Shown here one piece after another: positions 1-9,936 of a stretch of 42,470 bases of DNA. Origin of the DNA: Opitutaceae bacterium (GTDB lineage Bacteria > Verrucomicrobiota > Verrucomicrobiia > Opitutales > Opitutaceae); NCBI GenBank assembly GCA_016711225.1, contig JADJTK010000056.1, positions 1-42,470 on the forward strand, read 5' to 3'. The notes beneath the pieces are model-generated. The model did not search any database and was not told the DNA's origin. It was given only the letters and a program-made list of their open reading frames with translations. The translations under genes were made by a program, and so were the position numbers. Positions within the stretch are counted from its first letter, which is position 1; each line of letters starts with the position of its first letter.

Positions 1-1
1 C

Positions 2-115
2 CTCCGTGCCGGCGAAGTCGATCCCGCAGGCACAGAGTTCCGCGCCACGCCATGGCACCGCCAACCCGGCAGCGACGAACGGGGGAACCTTACCATGCGC
101 CGATATTGCTCCTGA
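2..115 (+). CDS. possible C-terminal end of an upstream gene
   Basis: The frame is open from the left edge to a TGA at 113-115 (about 37 residues). Third codon positions are strongly G/C, as in the coding genes nearby. I do not recognise the sequence. It may be the tail of a gene lying mostly outside the window, or chance. Confidence 0.2.
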   Translation, partial: LRAGEVDPAGTEFRATPWHRQPGSDERGNLTMRRYCS

Positions 116-280
116 GTTTCCGGCTTTGTTGTCATCCGCATACGTTCCACTCTGCCACGCAGCCTTCGCCTCCTTGTTTCAGTTGCACCGGCATTTTCGC
201 CGCGCCGGGTTCAGCTGTTCCGGCCTCCGGTCAGCCCGCGTCACCACCGCCTACCGACATCACCTCGTGCGCGAGCTGCC

Positions 281-2963
281 GGCATCCGCGAGTTCCACGT
301 TGCCTCAACGGCCTGCGGGTCCTCCTCGTTTCGCAACACCTCCGCGCCAGTCGTCACCGTGATGACGACCTACCACGTCGGCTCGCGCAACGAGGTCGTG
401 GGCACCACCGGGGCCACCCACCTCCTCGAGCACCTCTTCTTCAAGGGCACCGAGCGCTTCAACCGCGACCGCGGCACCAGCCTCGACCAACTGCTCGACC
501 GGGTGGGCGCCGAGAACAACGCCACCACCTCGTACGACCGCACCAACTACTACGTCGACGCCCCCAGCGACCAGCTCCCGCTCGTGTGCGACCTGCTCGC
601 CGACCACCTGCGCCACCTGCGCCTGCGCGAGGAGGACCGCGCTCCGGAGATGACCGTTGTGCGCAACGAGTTCGAGAACGGCGAGAACTCCCCCATGGAT
701 GGCCCTCAACAAGGCGATCTGGGCCTCCGCCTACACCGCCCATCCCTACCACAATCCGGTCATCGGCTGGCGCTCGGACATCGAAAACGTACCCATAGGG
801 AAACTCCGCGCCTTCCACGACACCTACTACTGGCCCGACAACTGCACGCTTACCCTGGCGGGCGACTTCACCGAGGCCGCCGCCCTCGAGGCGGTGCATC
901 GGCACTTCGCCGCCCTCCCGCGCGCGCCGCATCCGATTCCCGAACTCTACACCGTAGAGCCCGCGCAGGAGGGCCCGCGCCGCACCGTCGTCCACCGAGC
1001 TGGCCAACCGGGTGTGGTGGGCGTTGCCTTCAAACGGCCCAGCGGACTCCACCCCGACTCCGCCGCCCTCGCTCTGCTCACCACAGCGTTGGGCGACGGC
1101 ATGACCTCGCGCCTCTACCGCGCCCTCGTCGACACCGGCCTGGCCTCCGAAGTCTTCGTCGACAACAACTCGCTGCGCGATCCCGGCCTCCTGCTCTGCT
1201 ACGCCATGCTCGCCCCCGGTGTACCGCACGAACGCGCCGAGGCCATGCTCAATTCGACCCTACACGCCGTGGCCGAACAGGGCCTCACGTCCGAGGAAAT
1301 CCAACGCGCCCGCCGCCAGCTCACCGCCCAGCGTGCCTTCAAACGGGATGGCGGAGCCGCTGTGGCCGCCGAACTCAACGAGTCCATCGCCCTCGGCGAT
1401 TGGACCGACTACGCAACCCAAGCCGCCCGCCTCGACGCCGTAACGCCCGCCGACCTTCAGCGCGTGGCTCGCGAGACCTTCGCCGAGCGCCACAGCACCA
1501 CCGGCTGGTTTGTTCCCGCTGGCGAGGAAGAAGGGAGCGCGGAACTCCCTTCCTCCGGGCCTGACAAGTCCGCCACTCCTTCCGCCAGCTCCGCCAGTGT
1601 CACGGCCGTCCCGCCGCCGAATCCTGCCGCCTCCGCTCCTCACTCCGAGGCGTTCGGTGACACGGCGCACCCGCCCCGTGTGTCCGCCTCTCCAGCACCC
1701 GTCGCCGGCACGCTCTTTCGCCGCCCCATCGGCGGCATCGATTTCGTAGCTAGGCCCACCGGCGTAAGCGAAGTAGTCACGATCGTTGGCAGCCTCGCCG
1801 CTGGCGACGCCTTCAGCCCGGCCGACAACACCGCCCTCGCCCTGCTCACGGCCGCACTCCTCGACAAAGGCACCACCCGGCACGACAAATTCGCCCTCGC
1901 CGAGCTGCTGGCCGGGATGGGCGCCACCATCGAGTTCGGCTCCGACCGACTCCGGGTGGAGTTCACCGCCCGCTGCCTGCGCGCCGACGCCCCAGCGGTG
2001 ATCGCTCTGTTAGCCGAGCAGCTGCGCCAACCGGCGTTCGCTTCGGCCGAAGTCGCCAAGGAGAAAGCACGGCTCGCCGGCGAACTCCAGCAGGCCATGG
2101 ACCAGCCCGGCGCCCGCGCCGCCATCGCCCTAAGCCGGGCACTCTGGCCCGAGGGCCATCCGCAGCGCCAGCCCGAGCTCCCGCGCACCCTCGCCGACCT
2201 CGCCTTGGCCACGCCCACGCAGGTGGCGGAGTTTCACCGAAGTCACTACGGTCCACGCTCACTGCGCCTCGTCGCCGTCGGCGATCTCGATCCAGCGACC
2301 ATCGCCACCGCCGTGGAGCGGTCCTTCGAGGGTTGGGTTGGTGGATCGGAGTATCCAGCGCCGCCGAAACTGCCAGCGCCCCAAACCCACGGGCAAACCG
2401 TGGAGCTGCCGATGGCGGAGAAACCGAGCCTCACCCTTCTCCTCGGCCAGACGACCGGCCTGCAAGCACGCGACACCGACGCGCTCGCGCTCAAACTCGC
2501 CACACACACGCTCGGAGGCCCCACCTTCACATCGCGGCTGATCTCGACCATCCGCGACACCGAGGGCCTCACCTACGGCATCGGCGCCCGAGTGGGGGTC
2601 GACAGTATCACCGAGGGCAGCTGGTTCATTCGCGGCACCTTCGACACCACGCTGCTGGGCCGAGGCGAGGCATCCACACGACGCGAGCTCTCCAAATGGT
2701 TTGAACAAGGCATCACCGCCGAGGAGCTTGCGGCGCAAAAAACTAACTACGTGGGCGTCTTCAAGCTCGGCCTGGCCACCACCACGGGCATGGCCGAGGC
2801 CTTGCTCGGGGCGCTGGAACGCGGTGAAGGCCCGGAGGCGGTCGACTCGCTGGGCGCGCGCGTCAACGCGTTGAGTCTATCCGAGGTCAATGCGGCCATC
2901 CGCCACCACCTCGATCCCGCCCTCATGGTCGTGATCAAGGCCGGAACGTTGCCGGGGCCGTGA
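281..2963 (+). CDS. M16 family zinc metallopeptidase (pitrilysin/insulinase type), frameshifted
   Basis: A two-repeat M16 peptidase that would cleave peptides, probably in the cell envelope. The zinc-binding HxxEH motif is visible as HLLEH near 418-432, and the distal glutamate region reads TVVRNEFENGENSP. The second, inactive M16 repeat begins around 1735 (FVARPTGVSEVVTIVGS). Protein similarity moves between frames: GIREFHVAS (from 281) is in frame 2, NGLRVLLVSQ (from about 307) in frame 1, APVVTVMTTYHVGS (from about 344) in frame 2, and from about 690 (WMALNKAIWASAY) to the stop in frame 3. That makes three shifts of one or two bases. The largest intact frame is 657-2963, but its own start is an artefact of the shift. 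The true N-terminus, probably with a signal peptide, is unresolved. The conserved residues across the breaks suggest sequencing indels or a very recent pseudogene. Confidence 0.85.
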
Positions 2964-3020
2964 TCGGCCCGCTGCGGAGCGGCGTGCTTGCGCGCGCCCG
3001 GATTTTGCCCGCCTGTAGGT

Positions 3021-3075
3021 AGCGAGCTTGCAGGCGACTGATCGGCTCCCCAGTGGGAGCGTGCTTGCAGGCGAC
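3021..3075. repeat. two near-identical 18 bp direct repeats
   Basis: AGCGAGCTTGCAGGCGAC at 3021-3038 recurs at 3058-3075 with one mismatch. A weaker third copy lies near 2980. They sit in the short gap between the converging M16 and nuclease genes. The unit resembles the GTAGCGA-type hairpin elements found near 18.9 kb. Confidence 0.6.
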
Positions 3076-3127
3076 CCCGAGCGCAGAGCGCGTGCAACCA
3101 CGCTGTCCTGCCCCGGTCAATTCGCTC

Positions 3128-4081
3128 TCACCAGGCGCGCGGGGCCGTCTGCGCCTCCAGCACCGCCTCGGCCGGGTCGGGCAGCTCGGGGAACAGGTCG
3201 AAGCCGATGGCCGCCTCGATGCGATCAATGTTAGTGAGGTAGTGCTCCAGTGGGGCGTGGGCTGGAGTATCCTGCGGGAACCAGAAGGCCAGGGCCCGCA
3301 CTCCGCCCCCGTCCTCGTCCAGCAGCACCATCCAACAGGCCTCCGGCACCGCCACGCCGCCGCGCAACCGCGCGGGCCGCTCGCCAAAAACCGGCCCGAC
3401 CACCACCCAGATCTCGCGAAAGCGCGTCGGGTAGCTCGTGGCGGCGCGCCGTTCGAGCTCCTTCCACAGCCCGGCATTGAGGGAGTGCTTCTGCGGAATG
3501 ACGTTGGACATCAGAAAGGTTTCCAACTGGGCGGCAGCGCCGAAATGGGTGCCGATGGCGTAGTTGGGCGCCATATGCCCTCGGTCGTAGCCACTGCCCG
3601 TGTACTCGTCGGGCCGCACCCGCGCCTCCGTGCGCCGATCGACGGCGAAGGAGCCGGGGCGCGGCGGCGCCACCAGCGGGCGCCCCAGGTCCCACATGCG
3701 GTAGGCCACCCACACGGGGCATTCCAGCGCGTCGCTGTAACCAACGACGTACCCAGTATTCTCCAGCACGCGTACCGCCGACGCAAACGTGGTCGACCGC
3801 GGCCTTCCGGCAAAGACCGGCGAAGGGGCTCCGGAGTCGGGCCGATCCACCGCCACCACCGACGCCGCAGATTCGCCGTTCCAATTGTCACGGACGGCCT
3901 CGATGCGGCCAGTGGCCTGGGGCGTCCCCAGATAGCTCGCCCAGCCAGCGCGAAGCCTGGCCTGCCGGGCGGGCGTTTGCACCAAGTACCAACCGCCGGC
4001 CGTCAGCACCACCAGCAGGCTCAACCAGGCAAAGGCCCGCCACGGACGGGCGCGGCGGGCGGCGGGGCGGCGGGGAGGCAT
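3128..4081 (-). CDS. DNA/RNA non-specific endonuclease (NUC1 family), membrane-anchored
   Basis: The 317-residue protein carries the NUC1 catalytic signature YDRGHMAPN (catalytic His near residue 168), followed by FLMSNVIPQKHSLNAGLW, whose Asn normally binds the Mg2+ ion. The family cuts DNA and RNA without sequence specificity. An Arg/Pro-rich N-terminus followed by a hydrophobic stretch (about residues 16-34, AFAWLSLLVVLTAGGWYLV) indicates a signal anchor, so the nuclease domain probably faces the periplasm or exterior. Roles in nutrient scavenging or DNA uptake are inferences. The gene converges on the M16 gene with about 160 bp between them and lies about 55 bp downstream of the pRiA4b-family gene on the same strand. 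Confidence 0.88.
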   Translation of the reverse strand: MPPRRPAARRARPWRAFAWLSLLVVLTAGGWYLVQTPARQARLRAGWASYLGTPQATGRIEAVRDNWNGESAASVVAVDRPDSGAPSPVFAGRPRSTTFASAVRVLENTGYVVGYSDALECPVWVAYRMWDLGRPLVAPPRPGSFAVDRRTEARVRPDEYTGSGYDRGHMAPNYAIGTHFGAAAQLETFLMSNVIPQKHSLNAGLWKELERRAATSYPTRFREIWVVVGPVFGERPARLRGGVAVPEACWMVLLDEDGGGVRALAFWFPQDTPAHAPLEHYLTNIDRIEAAIGFDLFPELPDPAEAVLEAQTAPRAW

Positions 4082-4136
4082 GGGCAGATGCGGGCGCGCT
4101 CAGGCTCCGCCGCCAGGGCGGCGATCGTGGCGCAGT

Positions 4137-4736
4137 CTATTTCGGCAGTTTGGCCAGGGCCTTGTTGAGTTTCTCCAGCTTGAGATCGTTGGGATCGTAG
4201 CCTTCGCCCAACCACTCGAGCCACTCCTTGGAGAGCGGCTCCTCGGGATGCTTGAGCGAGTAGAGCACCTCCTTGTAGCCGGCGGGGCCGCCGCAGTCCT
4301 CGGGCGGGCCATTGTACTTGCCATCGGTGAGATGCGGATACTTCACCACGGTCTGAGCCGGCTCGGCCTTTTCCACCCGGATGTCAACCTGCCAGGTGTC
4401 ACCGAAAAAATACTCGTAGAGAAACGCCTCTTTGGGCGCGATCTCCAGATCGGCGAGCGAGAAGTCGCGATCGTCCTCGATCTCGGTCTGGTTTTCCCGG
4501 CGCACCGGATTGCCATAGAAGGCCTCGTTCACCGTGAAGCGGTGGATCTGGTAGTCGAACCAGCCAAACGCCAACTGGATGGCATCGTGCAGCCGCGACA
4601 TCCACATCGACTCACGCACGACCATGCGCCGCCAGATCCGCGGCTCCACATCGCGCAACGCGAGATGGAGGTGCAGAACGCGCTCGGGCTTCTTCTTGCG
4701 CCGGGCGGCAGCCTTGGCCTCGCTAAACGAAATCAT
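4137..4736 (-). CDS. plasmid pRiA4b ORF-3 family protein
   Basis: The sequence matches the pRiA4b ORF-3-like family: LHLALRDVEPRIWRRMVV at the N-terminus, then LHDAIQLAFGWFDYQIHRF, then a C-terminal PPEDCGGPAGYKEVL segment. The family occurs on chromosomes, plasmids and transposons; its biochemical role is not established. I chose the ATG at 4734-4736 because it lies directly before the conserved region; the 25 upstream in-frame residues look non-coding. The length is about 199 residues, normal for the family. Confidence 0.85.
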   Translation of the reverse strand: MISFSEAKAAARRKKKPERVLHLHLALRDVEPRIWRRMVVRESMWMSRLHDAIQLAFGWFDYQIHRFTVNEAFYGNPVRRENQTEIEDDRDFSLADLEIAPKEAFLYEYFFGDTWQVDIRVEKAEPAQTVVKYPHLTDGKYNGPPEDCGGPAGYKEVLYSLKHPEEPLSKEWLEWLGEGYDPNDLKLEKLNKALAKLPK

Positions 4737-4970
4737 GCCGGAGATTGAGAGCCCCGCGCCGGGAGCAGGCAAGCATCGGCACAAAAGAAGCGGAGATCCA
4801 AGATGTTCCACAGTTGCGGCACCGCCGTTCAGCCTACCTCGGGAGACTTACAGGTTACGGCTCCTCCCGGAAGCCGGGTGGCTCCGCAATCCACTGCCTG
4901 ACGCGTCGGTTCGACCCGCGCAAAAGCGAGGATGACCGCCGCGCGCAGCGAGGTTGCCGGTGTCAGAAAA

Positions 4971-5010
4971 CACGGAGGCCGCCGCGCCCTAGGGGCGCTG
5001 GCGGCCCGTG
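4971..5010 (-). terminator. strong hairpin, probable terminator after kamA
   Basis: CACG (4971-4974) pairs with CGTG (5007-5010), and GGCCGCC (4977-4983) with GGCGGCC (5000-5006). Inside these lies a GCGCCC/GGGCGC stem. On the minus strand the hairpin is followed by TTTTC. It lies about 110 bp downstream of the kamA stop. The stretch 4737-5118 otherwise shows no gene I can support. Confidence 0.6.
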
Positions 5011-5118
5011 CAAACCCTAAACACAAACAAACTGCGAGAACTACAACCCTACTATCGGGCGCAGTCCGGAGAACTTGAAGAAAAATGTGCAGAAAATCGT
5101 CGTCACTGAAAAGGGCCC

Positions 5119-6318
5119 TCAAGGACGGCAACCGCAGGAGGATTCGCTCGCCGCTTGGGGCACGGCCACCGGAGCGGGCACGGGGTGGCTGCGCAGCGGA
5201 TAGGTGAAACGTTTCCCCTCGTAATTGCGGAAAACCACTTCGTCGTCGGTTATCTTCTCCAGGTACTCAGGGTTGATCGGCACCTTGCCTCCGCCGCCCG
5301 GGGCATCGATCACGTACTGAGGCACCGCATAGCCGGTGGTATGGCCGCGCAACGCCTGAATGATTTCGAGCCCCTTGCGGACATCGGCCCGGAAATGCGC
5401 GCTGCCGGTGATCAGATCGCATTGATAGAGGTAGTAGGGCCGCACGCGCATGCGCAGCAGTCGGTGCACAAGGGCCGTCATCACCTCGGCGTCGTCGTTC
5501 ACCCCGCGCAGCAGCACGGACTGGTTACCCAGCGGCACACCGGCAAAGCTGAGCCGCTCACAGGCGACGCGCAGATCGGCCGTGCATTCCTTCGGGTGGT
5601 TCACATGGATGCTCATCCAAACCGGGCCGTGTTTTTTGAGCACCTCGCACAGCTCCGGGGTGATGCGCTGTGGAAGAAAGACCGGGATACGAGAACCGAT
5701 GCGGATGAACTCCACATGCTTGATCGCCCGCAACCGGCCGAGGATGTGGTCGAGCTTACGGTCCGAAAGCAGGAGCGGATCCCCACCGCTGAGCAGCACG
5801 TCGCGCACCTCGGGATGTTCCTCGATGTAGCGCAGCCCCCGCTCGTACTCGGGGTGGAAGTTGTAGTCCTGGGCGTTGCTCACCAGCCGGCTGCGGGTGC
5901 AGTACCGGCAGTAGGAGGCGCAGCGGTCGGTGATGAGAAACAACACCCGATCGGGATAGCGGTGCACCAGTCCGGGCACCGGCATGGTGTGTTCCTCCCC
6001 CACCGGATCGAGCAACTCCTCCGTGGCGACGCTCATCTCGCCTTCCCGAGGAATCACCTGCTTGCGCACCGGACAGTCGGGATCATGGCGGTCGATGAGA
6101 TTGAAGAAATACGGAGTGATCGCCATCGCCAGCTTGTGGTTGGCGTGCTCACACCCGGCCCGCTCCTCGGTGGTGAGCGTCATCACCTGCTCCAGCTCGG
6201 CCAGCGTCGTGATGCGGTTCTTGAGCTGCCAGCCCCAGTCGTTCCATTGCTCGGCCGGCACATGGCTCCAGAGTCCTTGCCCGCCGGCCCAGTGGTCCCG
6301 CTTGTCGGTGTATGGCAT
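5119..6318 (-). CDS. kamA: lysine 2,3-aminomutase (radical SAM, PLP-dependent)
   Basis: Converts L-lysine to L-beta-lysine. The radical-SAM cluster motif CASYCRYC follows LFLITDR, and the PLP-lysine region PGGGGKVP is present near the C-terminus. Of the two related groups, the 399-residue length and the C-terminal extension (NPEYLEKITDDEVVFRNYEGKRFTYP) favour the longer KamA type over the shorter EF-P-modifying EpmB type. The start at the ATG ending at 6318 gives MPYTDKRDHW; the longer frame to 6483 overlaps the carA promoter side and shows no conservation. It is divergent from carA with 134 bp between starts. No beta-lysine acetyltransferase or lysine fermentation gene is visible nearby, so the fate of beta-lysine is unknown. 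Confidence 0.9.
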   Translation of the reverse strand: MPYTDKRDHWAGGQGLWSHVPAEQWNDWGWQLKNRITTLAELEQVMTLTTEERAGCEHANHKLAMAITPYFFNLIDRHDPDCPVRKQVIPREGEMSVATEELLDPVGEEHTMPVPGLVHRYPDRVLFLITDRCASYCRYCTRSRLVSNAQDYNFHPEYERGLRYIEEHPEVRDVLLSGGDPLLLSDRKLDHILGRLRAIKHVEFIRIGSRIPVFLPQRITPELCEVLKKHGPVWMSIHVNHPKECTADLRVACERLSFAGVPLGNQSVLLRGVNDDAEVMTALVHRLLRMRVRPYYLYQCDLITGSAHFRADVRKGLEIIQALRGHTTGYAVPQYVIDAPGGGGKVPINPEYLEKITDDEVVFRNYEGKRFTYPLRSHPVPAPVAVPQAASESSCGCRP

Positions 6319-6452
6319 GATGGTGGCGCGGAGGTTAGGAACGAGGGTCGCCCTGTCAAACGCGCGGCCCGAACACCGCCCGGCGCCCGAAAAAATACTC
6401 CGGCGAGAAAACCCTTGGCAGCATCGGGGAAACTCCTTTGCGTGACCCCCCG

Positions 6453-7619
6453 ATGTCCACTCGGCCCACCGCAATTCTCGCACTTGAAGACGGCAGCGTG
6501 TTTCGCGGCCTGGCGTTTGGCGCCCGCGCGACCATCGCCGGTGAAGCGGTGTTCAACACCAGCATGACCGGCTACCAGGAGATCCTCACCGATCCCTCCT
6601 ACTTCGGGCAGATCGTCACGATGACGGCGCCCCAGATTGGCAACTACGGCATCAGCCCCGAGGACGAGGAGTCCGACGGCCCCAAGGTCGCCGGCTTCGT
6701 CGTGCGCGAGCTCAGCCCGGTCGTGAGCAACTGGCGCAGCCGCATGAGCGTGCACGACTACCTGCTCAAGCACGGCATCCCGGGCATCCAAGAGATCGAC
6801 ACGCGCGCGCTCACCAAGAAGCTGCGCGTCGACGGCGCGATGCGCGCCTGCCTCAGCACCGAGGAGCTCAGCGACGCCGAGGCCGTGGCCCGCGCCCGCG
6901 CCTGGGCAAGCATCGTCGGTGCCGACTACGTGAAAGACGTCACCTGCCCTGTCTCCTATACCTGGAACCCGCAGGACCCGACCAATCTGGCCTACGTTCC
7001 TGCCGGTACCACGCTCGGGATCACTGCCATCCCGGCGAAGCGTTTCAAGGTGGCCGCCTTCGATTTCGGAGCCAAGCATACCATCTTCCGCAAGCTCGTG
7101 CGCCACGGCTTCGACGTCCACGTGCTCCCCGCCAACGCCACCGCCGCCCAGGTGAAGGAACTTGCCCCCGACGGGCTCTTCCTCTCCAACGGCCCCGGCG
7201 ATCCGGCCGCCCTCAGCTATGTGCACGGGACCGTACGCGAGCTGCTGCCGCACTACCCCACCTTCGGCATCTGCCTGGGCCATCAAATGATCACCCACGC
7301 TCTGGGTGCGACCACCTTCAAGCTCAAGTTCGGCCACCGCGGCGCCAACCAGCCGGTCAAGAATCTGGAGACCGGCAAGGTCTCGATCACCTCGCAGAAC
7401 CATGGCTTCGCCGCCGATCCGCAGTCGCTCGAGAAGGCGGGCGCGGTTGTCACCGAGGTCAACCTGAACGACGGCACCGTCGAGGGCCTGCGCCACAAGA
7501 CCCTGCCGGTCTTCTCGGTGCAGTATCACCCGGAAGCGGCCCCCGGGCCCAACGATGCCGATCCGCTCTTCGTGGATTTCTATCGTCTGATCGAAGCCCG
7601 CAAAGCCGGGAAGATCTGA
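6453..7619 (+). CDS. carA: carbamoyl-phosphate synthase small subunit (glutaminase)
   Basis: Supplies ammonia from glutamine to CarB for carbamoyl phosphate, the entry to pyrimidine and arginine synthesis. The N-terminal CarA domain begins ILALEDGSVFRGLAFGA and includes NTSMTGYQEILTDPSY. The class I glutamine amidotransferase domain has the nucleophile in FGICLGHQ (Cys near residue 274) and the His/Glu pair in YHPEAAPGPND (near 360-362). Length is about 388 residues, as expected. I chose the ATG at 6453 (MSTRPTAI) over an upstream TTG. No Shine-Dalgarno sequence is visible. carB is not in the window, so the subunits are encoded apart. Confidence 0.95.
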   Translation: MSTRPTAILALEDGSVFRGLAFGARATIAGEAVFNTSMTGYQEILTDPSYFGQIVTMTAPQIGNYGISPEDEESDGPKVAGFVVRELSPVVSNWRSRMSVHDYLLKHGIPGIQEIDTRALTKKLRVDGAMRACLSTEELSDAEAVARARAWASIVGADYVKDVTCPVSYTWNPQDPTNLAYVPAGTTLGITAIPAKRFKVAAFDFGAKHTIFRKLVRHGFDVHVLPANATAAQVKELAPDGLFLSNGPGDPAALSYVHGTVRELLPHYPTFGICLGHQMITHALGATTFKLKFGHRGANQPVKNLETGKVSITSQNHGFAADPQSLEKAGAVVTEVNLNDGTVEGLRHKTLPVFSVQYHPEAAPGPNDADPLFVDFYRLIEARKAGKI

Positions 7620-7651
7620 GGCAGCGGATAGATAGTGCCTCGCTGTGAATG

Positions 7652-7682
7652 GGGCCTGTTGAGATTGGAATACTACAGGCCC
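7652..7682 (+). terminator. inverted repeat downstream of carA
   Basis: GGGCCTGT (7652-7659) and ACAGGCCC (7675-7682) are perfect 8 bp arms around a 15-base loop, 32 bp after the carA stop. A pyrimidine-rich run follows but no clear T-tract, so this is a weak terminator candidate. The rest of 7683-7816 shows no gene. Confidence 0.4.
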
Positions 7683-7816
7683 TCCCCCTCGCCGTCCCGG
7701 TCCGCACAGCGGACCATACAGCGAGGTGCTTGAGGTCAACCGTTTCCCTACCCACCGACGATAGATCGTCCCAAAGCGTCGATCCGCCTGAAGGAGTGCC
7801 TCGCTGAAACACAAAA

Positions 7817-7843
7817 CCCGCCCCCGGCTGAACCGGTGGCGGG
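7817..7843 (-). terminator. terminator of the chemotaxis receptor gene
   Basis: CCCGCC (7817-7822) pairs with GGCGGG (7838-7843), with a further CCGG/CCGG pairing inside. Read on the minus strand the hairpin is followed by TTTTGTGT. It lies about 40 bp after the stop of the receptor gene. Confidence 0.7.
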
Positions 7844-7880
7844 CTGGTGAGCTTCCGCAAACGATAGGGATGGTGAACGC

Positions 7881-9908
7881 TCAGAGATCGCGGAAGAAAC
7901 TGTCGGGACTGTCGGCCTTGCCGGCCTTGACCGCCTGTCCGGCACCGGCCGACGACAGGGAATGCTTGGCCGCGGGAGCGGACGGCTTGGTGAAAGCGCG
8001 CACGGCGGGCGCCTTGGGAGCCGGATGCGCCGTGGCGAACGAAGAGCTCTTGCGGGCCATCGTCGGAACATGCACCGCAGCTTCGGCCGGAGCATGAGCG
8101 TGGGCGGCGGCGGCGGCCTGGTGCGCGTCAGTATGGACCATCCTGCTGAGCTCCTCGACGGCCTCGCTGAGCCGGTCGGCCTGCGACTGCAGCTCGGCCG
8201 AGGAACTGGCCGTCTCCTCCGCGCTGGCGGAGTTGGCTTGGGTGATCTGATCGATACGGGAAATCTCGGCGTTGATCGTCTCGATGCCCTGACTCTGCTG
8301 CTTGGCGGCGTCGGCGATTTCCTGGATCATCGTATCGAGTTTCCGGGCCCGCTGGGTGATCTCGTTGAAGTTATTGCCCACCCGCTCGCTCAGGCGGATG
8401 CCATGCTCGCTGCGCTGGTTGGAATTCTCGATCTTGGCGGCCGTCTCGCGGGCGGCGTCGGCGCTGCGGTGGGCGAGGCTGCGCACCTCCTCGGCCACTA
8501 CGGCGAAACCGGCCCCGGCTTCGCCGGCGCGGGCGGCCTCGACGGCGGCGTTGAGGGCTAGAATGTTCGTCTGAAAGGCGATCTCATCGATGGTCTTGAT
8601 GATCTTGGCGATCTCGCCACCGGCCGATTTGATGGAGTCCATGGCCTCCTTCATGGCCTTCATGTCGTCGGAGCCATGGTCGGCGGCCTTGCGCGTCTCG
8701 CCGGCCATCTGGCGGGCGCTCTCGGTGTGCTCGGCGGTGCGCTTGATCATGCTGCCCATCTCGACGAGCGAGGAACTGGTCTCCTCCAGCGAGGCGGCCT
8801 GCTGGCAGGAACCGTCGGCCATCGCCTGGCTGGCGGTGCTCACCTGGCGAGAAGCGTCGGCGGTGCGGTCGCTGCCTTCCTTGAGCACGGCCGCCACATG
8901 GGCGATCGGGACGGTGACACTACGGACAATGAAATACCCGGCACCGATACCGAAAATGATGCCCACCAGGCTCAGCCCCAGCACCAGCGTTTCGTTACGG
9001 CGTTGGGCCGCAGTACTCACCTGCTGGATCTCCTGGCGCCGGCTGGCGAGGAGCTGGTTGATCTTCAGGATGCGTCCGCTGAAATCGGCGGCCAGGGCCT
9101 TCATCTCCTTTTCGTAGAGCACGCGGCTGCGAGCCACGCCCTCGCTGACCTTGGCCAGCCCCTGCAAAAGCGAAGTGGATTCAGTGAGAGCGGCCTTGAG
9201 CGCGTTGCGCCGCTCAGGATCCTTGAAGGTCGCATCGAACTGCTCCATCTCCTCGATCTCCTTGTCGATGGCCTTGGCGCCCTCGACGAGCTTGTTGAGC
9301 GACTGGGTGGCGGAGGCCACCTGCGCCGGATCGGAGGTGAGCAGGAACTGGTTCACCCGCATCAGCCCCTCGAAAAAGTTCTGGAGACTCGACGACGCCT
9401 TGAACGAGGCACTCATGTCGCCGCTATCGCGGGCCTTGACGAGCACAAGTTGCAGCGACTTCTGGATGGTATCCGCACTGGGCCGCATCGCGGCCTCAAA
9501 CTGGTCGCGGCCGGTGCGCAAGGTGACAATTTCCCGGAACTGGTTCTCGAACTTACCGAAGAGCTGCTGCGACTCGCCCAGCACCGTCTTGGCCTCGGCA
9601 TCGATGGCCCGCTCATCGAGATTGCTAAAATGGGTACGCATCAAGCGCGACTGCTCCGCGAAGGCCGCGGAGTCCTCCTTCGCCCCACTGACTTGGAAGG
9701 CGCTCACCGAGCGAAGCAGCTCCTTCATGGTGAGATCCAAGTCCATCGCCTTCGAGGCCAGCTCGGCGCCCTCGGCGGTGGCCCGCATGCCCTGCCCGGC
9801 ACGGCCCAGGGCGAAATAGGCGGTGGTAGCCACCAGGGTGAGCACCAGCAGAACCACGCCGAGCCCGGCAGACATTCGCCGGCCGACAGTAAAATGCGCG
9901 CTTTTCAT
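7881..9908 (-). CDS. methyl-accepting chemotaxis protein
   Basis: A 675-residue transmembrane chemoreceptor. A first membrane segment (VVLLVLTLVATTAYFAL, about 18-34) is followed by a helical sensor region of some 270 residues rich in heptads. The second membrane segment is LVLGLSLVGIIFGIGAGYFI, then a short HAMP-like linker and the coiled-coil signalling domain. Its highly conserved tip reads EIAFQTNILALNAAVEAARA, which binds CheA/CheW. An Ala/Pro-rich tail of about 70 residues ends in DSFFRDL; it does not match the xWxxF CheR tether. The ligand is unknown. It starts 28 bp downstream of a TonB-C exported protein gene on the same strand, so the two are probably co-transcribed. No che genes are in the window. 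Confidence 0.93.
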   Translation of the reverse strand: MKSAHFTVGRRMSAGLGVVLLVLTLVATTAYFALGRAGQGMRATAEGAELASKAMDLDLTMKELLRSVSAFQVSGAKEDSAAFAEQSRLMRTHFSNLDERAIDAEAKTVLGESQQLFGKFENQFREIVTLRTGRDQFEAAMRPSADTIQKSLQLVLVKARDSGDMSASFKASSSLQNFFEGLMRVNQFLLTSDPAQVASATQSLNKLVEGAKAIDKEIEEMEQFDATFKDPERRNALKAALTESTSLLQGLAKVSEGVARSRVLYEKEMKALAADFSGRILKINQLLASRRQEIQQVSTAAQRRNETLVLGLSLVGIIFGIGAGYFIVRSVTVPIAHVAAVLKEGSDRTADASRQVSTASQAMADGSCQQAASLEETSSSLVEMGSMIKRTAEHTESARQMAGETRKAADHGSDDMKAMKEAMDSIKSAGGEIAKIIKTIDEIAFQTNILALNAAVEAARAGEAGAGFAVVAEEVRSLAHRSADAARETAAKIENSNQRSEHGIRLSERVGNNFNEITQRARKLDTMIQEIADAAKQQSQGIETINAEISRIDQITQANSASAEETASSSAELQSQADRLSEAVEELSRMVHTDAHQAAAAAHAHAPAEAAVHVPTMARKSSSFATAHPAPKAPAVRAFTKPSAPAAKHSLSSAGAGQAVKAGKADSPDSFFRDL

Positions 9909-9936
9909 GGGAGTAGGGGGAACGCTTTCCTGGAGA

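Noticed and set aside
3053..4168. Long plus-strand open frames opposite NUC1, the receptor, trxB and sufB
   Set aside because: These are mirror frames caused by high GC at third positions; the opposite strand has clear family motifs.
4737..5118. A tRNA or riboswitch in the gap before kamA's 3' end
   Set aside because: GC-rich stems exist, but no cloverleaf or known riboswitch core could be drawn; only the terminator hairpin is supported.
5119..6318. EF-P lysine aminomutase EpmB instead of KamA
   Set aside because: The length and C-terminal extension suit KamA, and no efp or epmA lies nearby.
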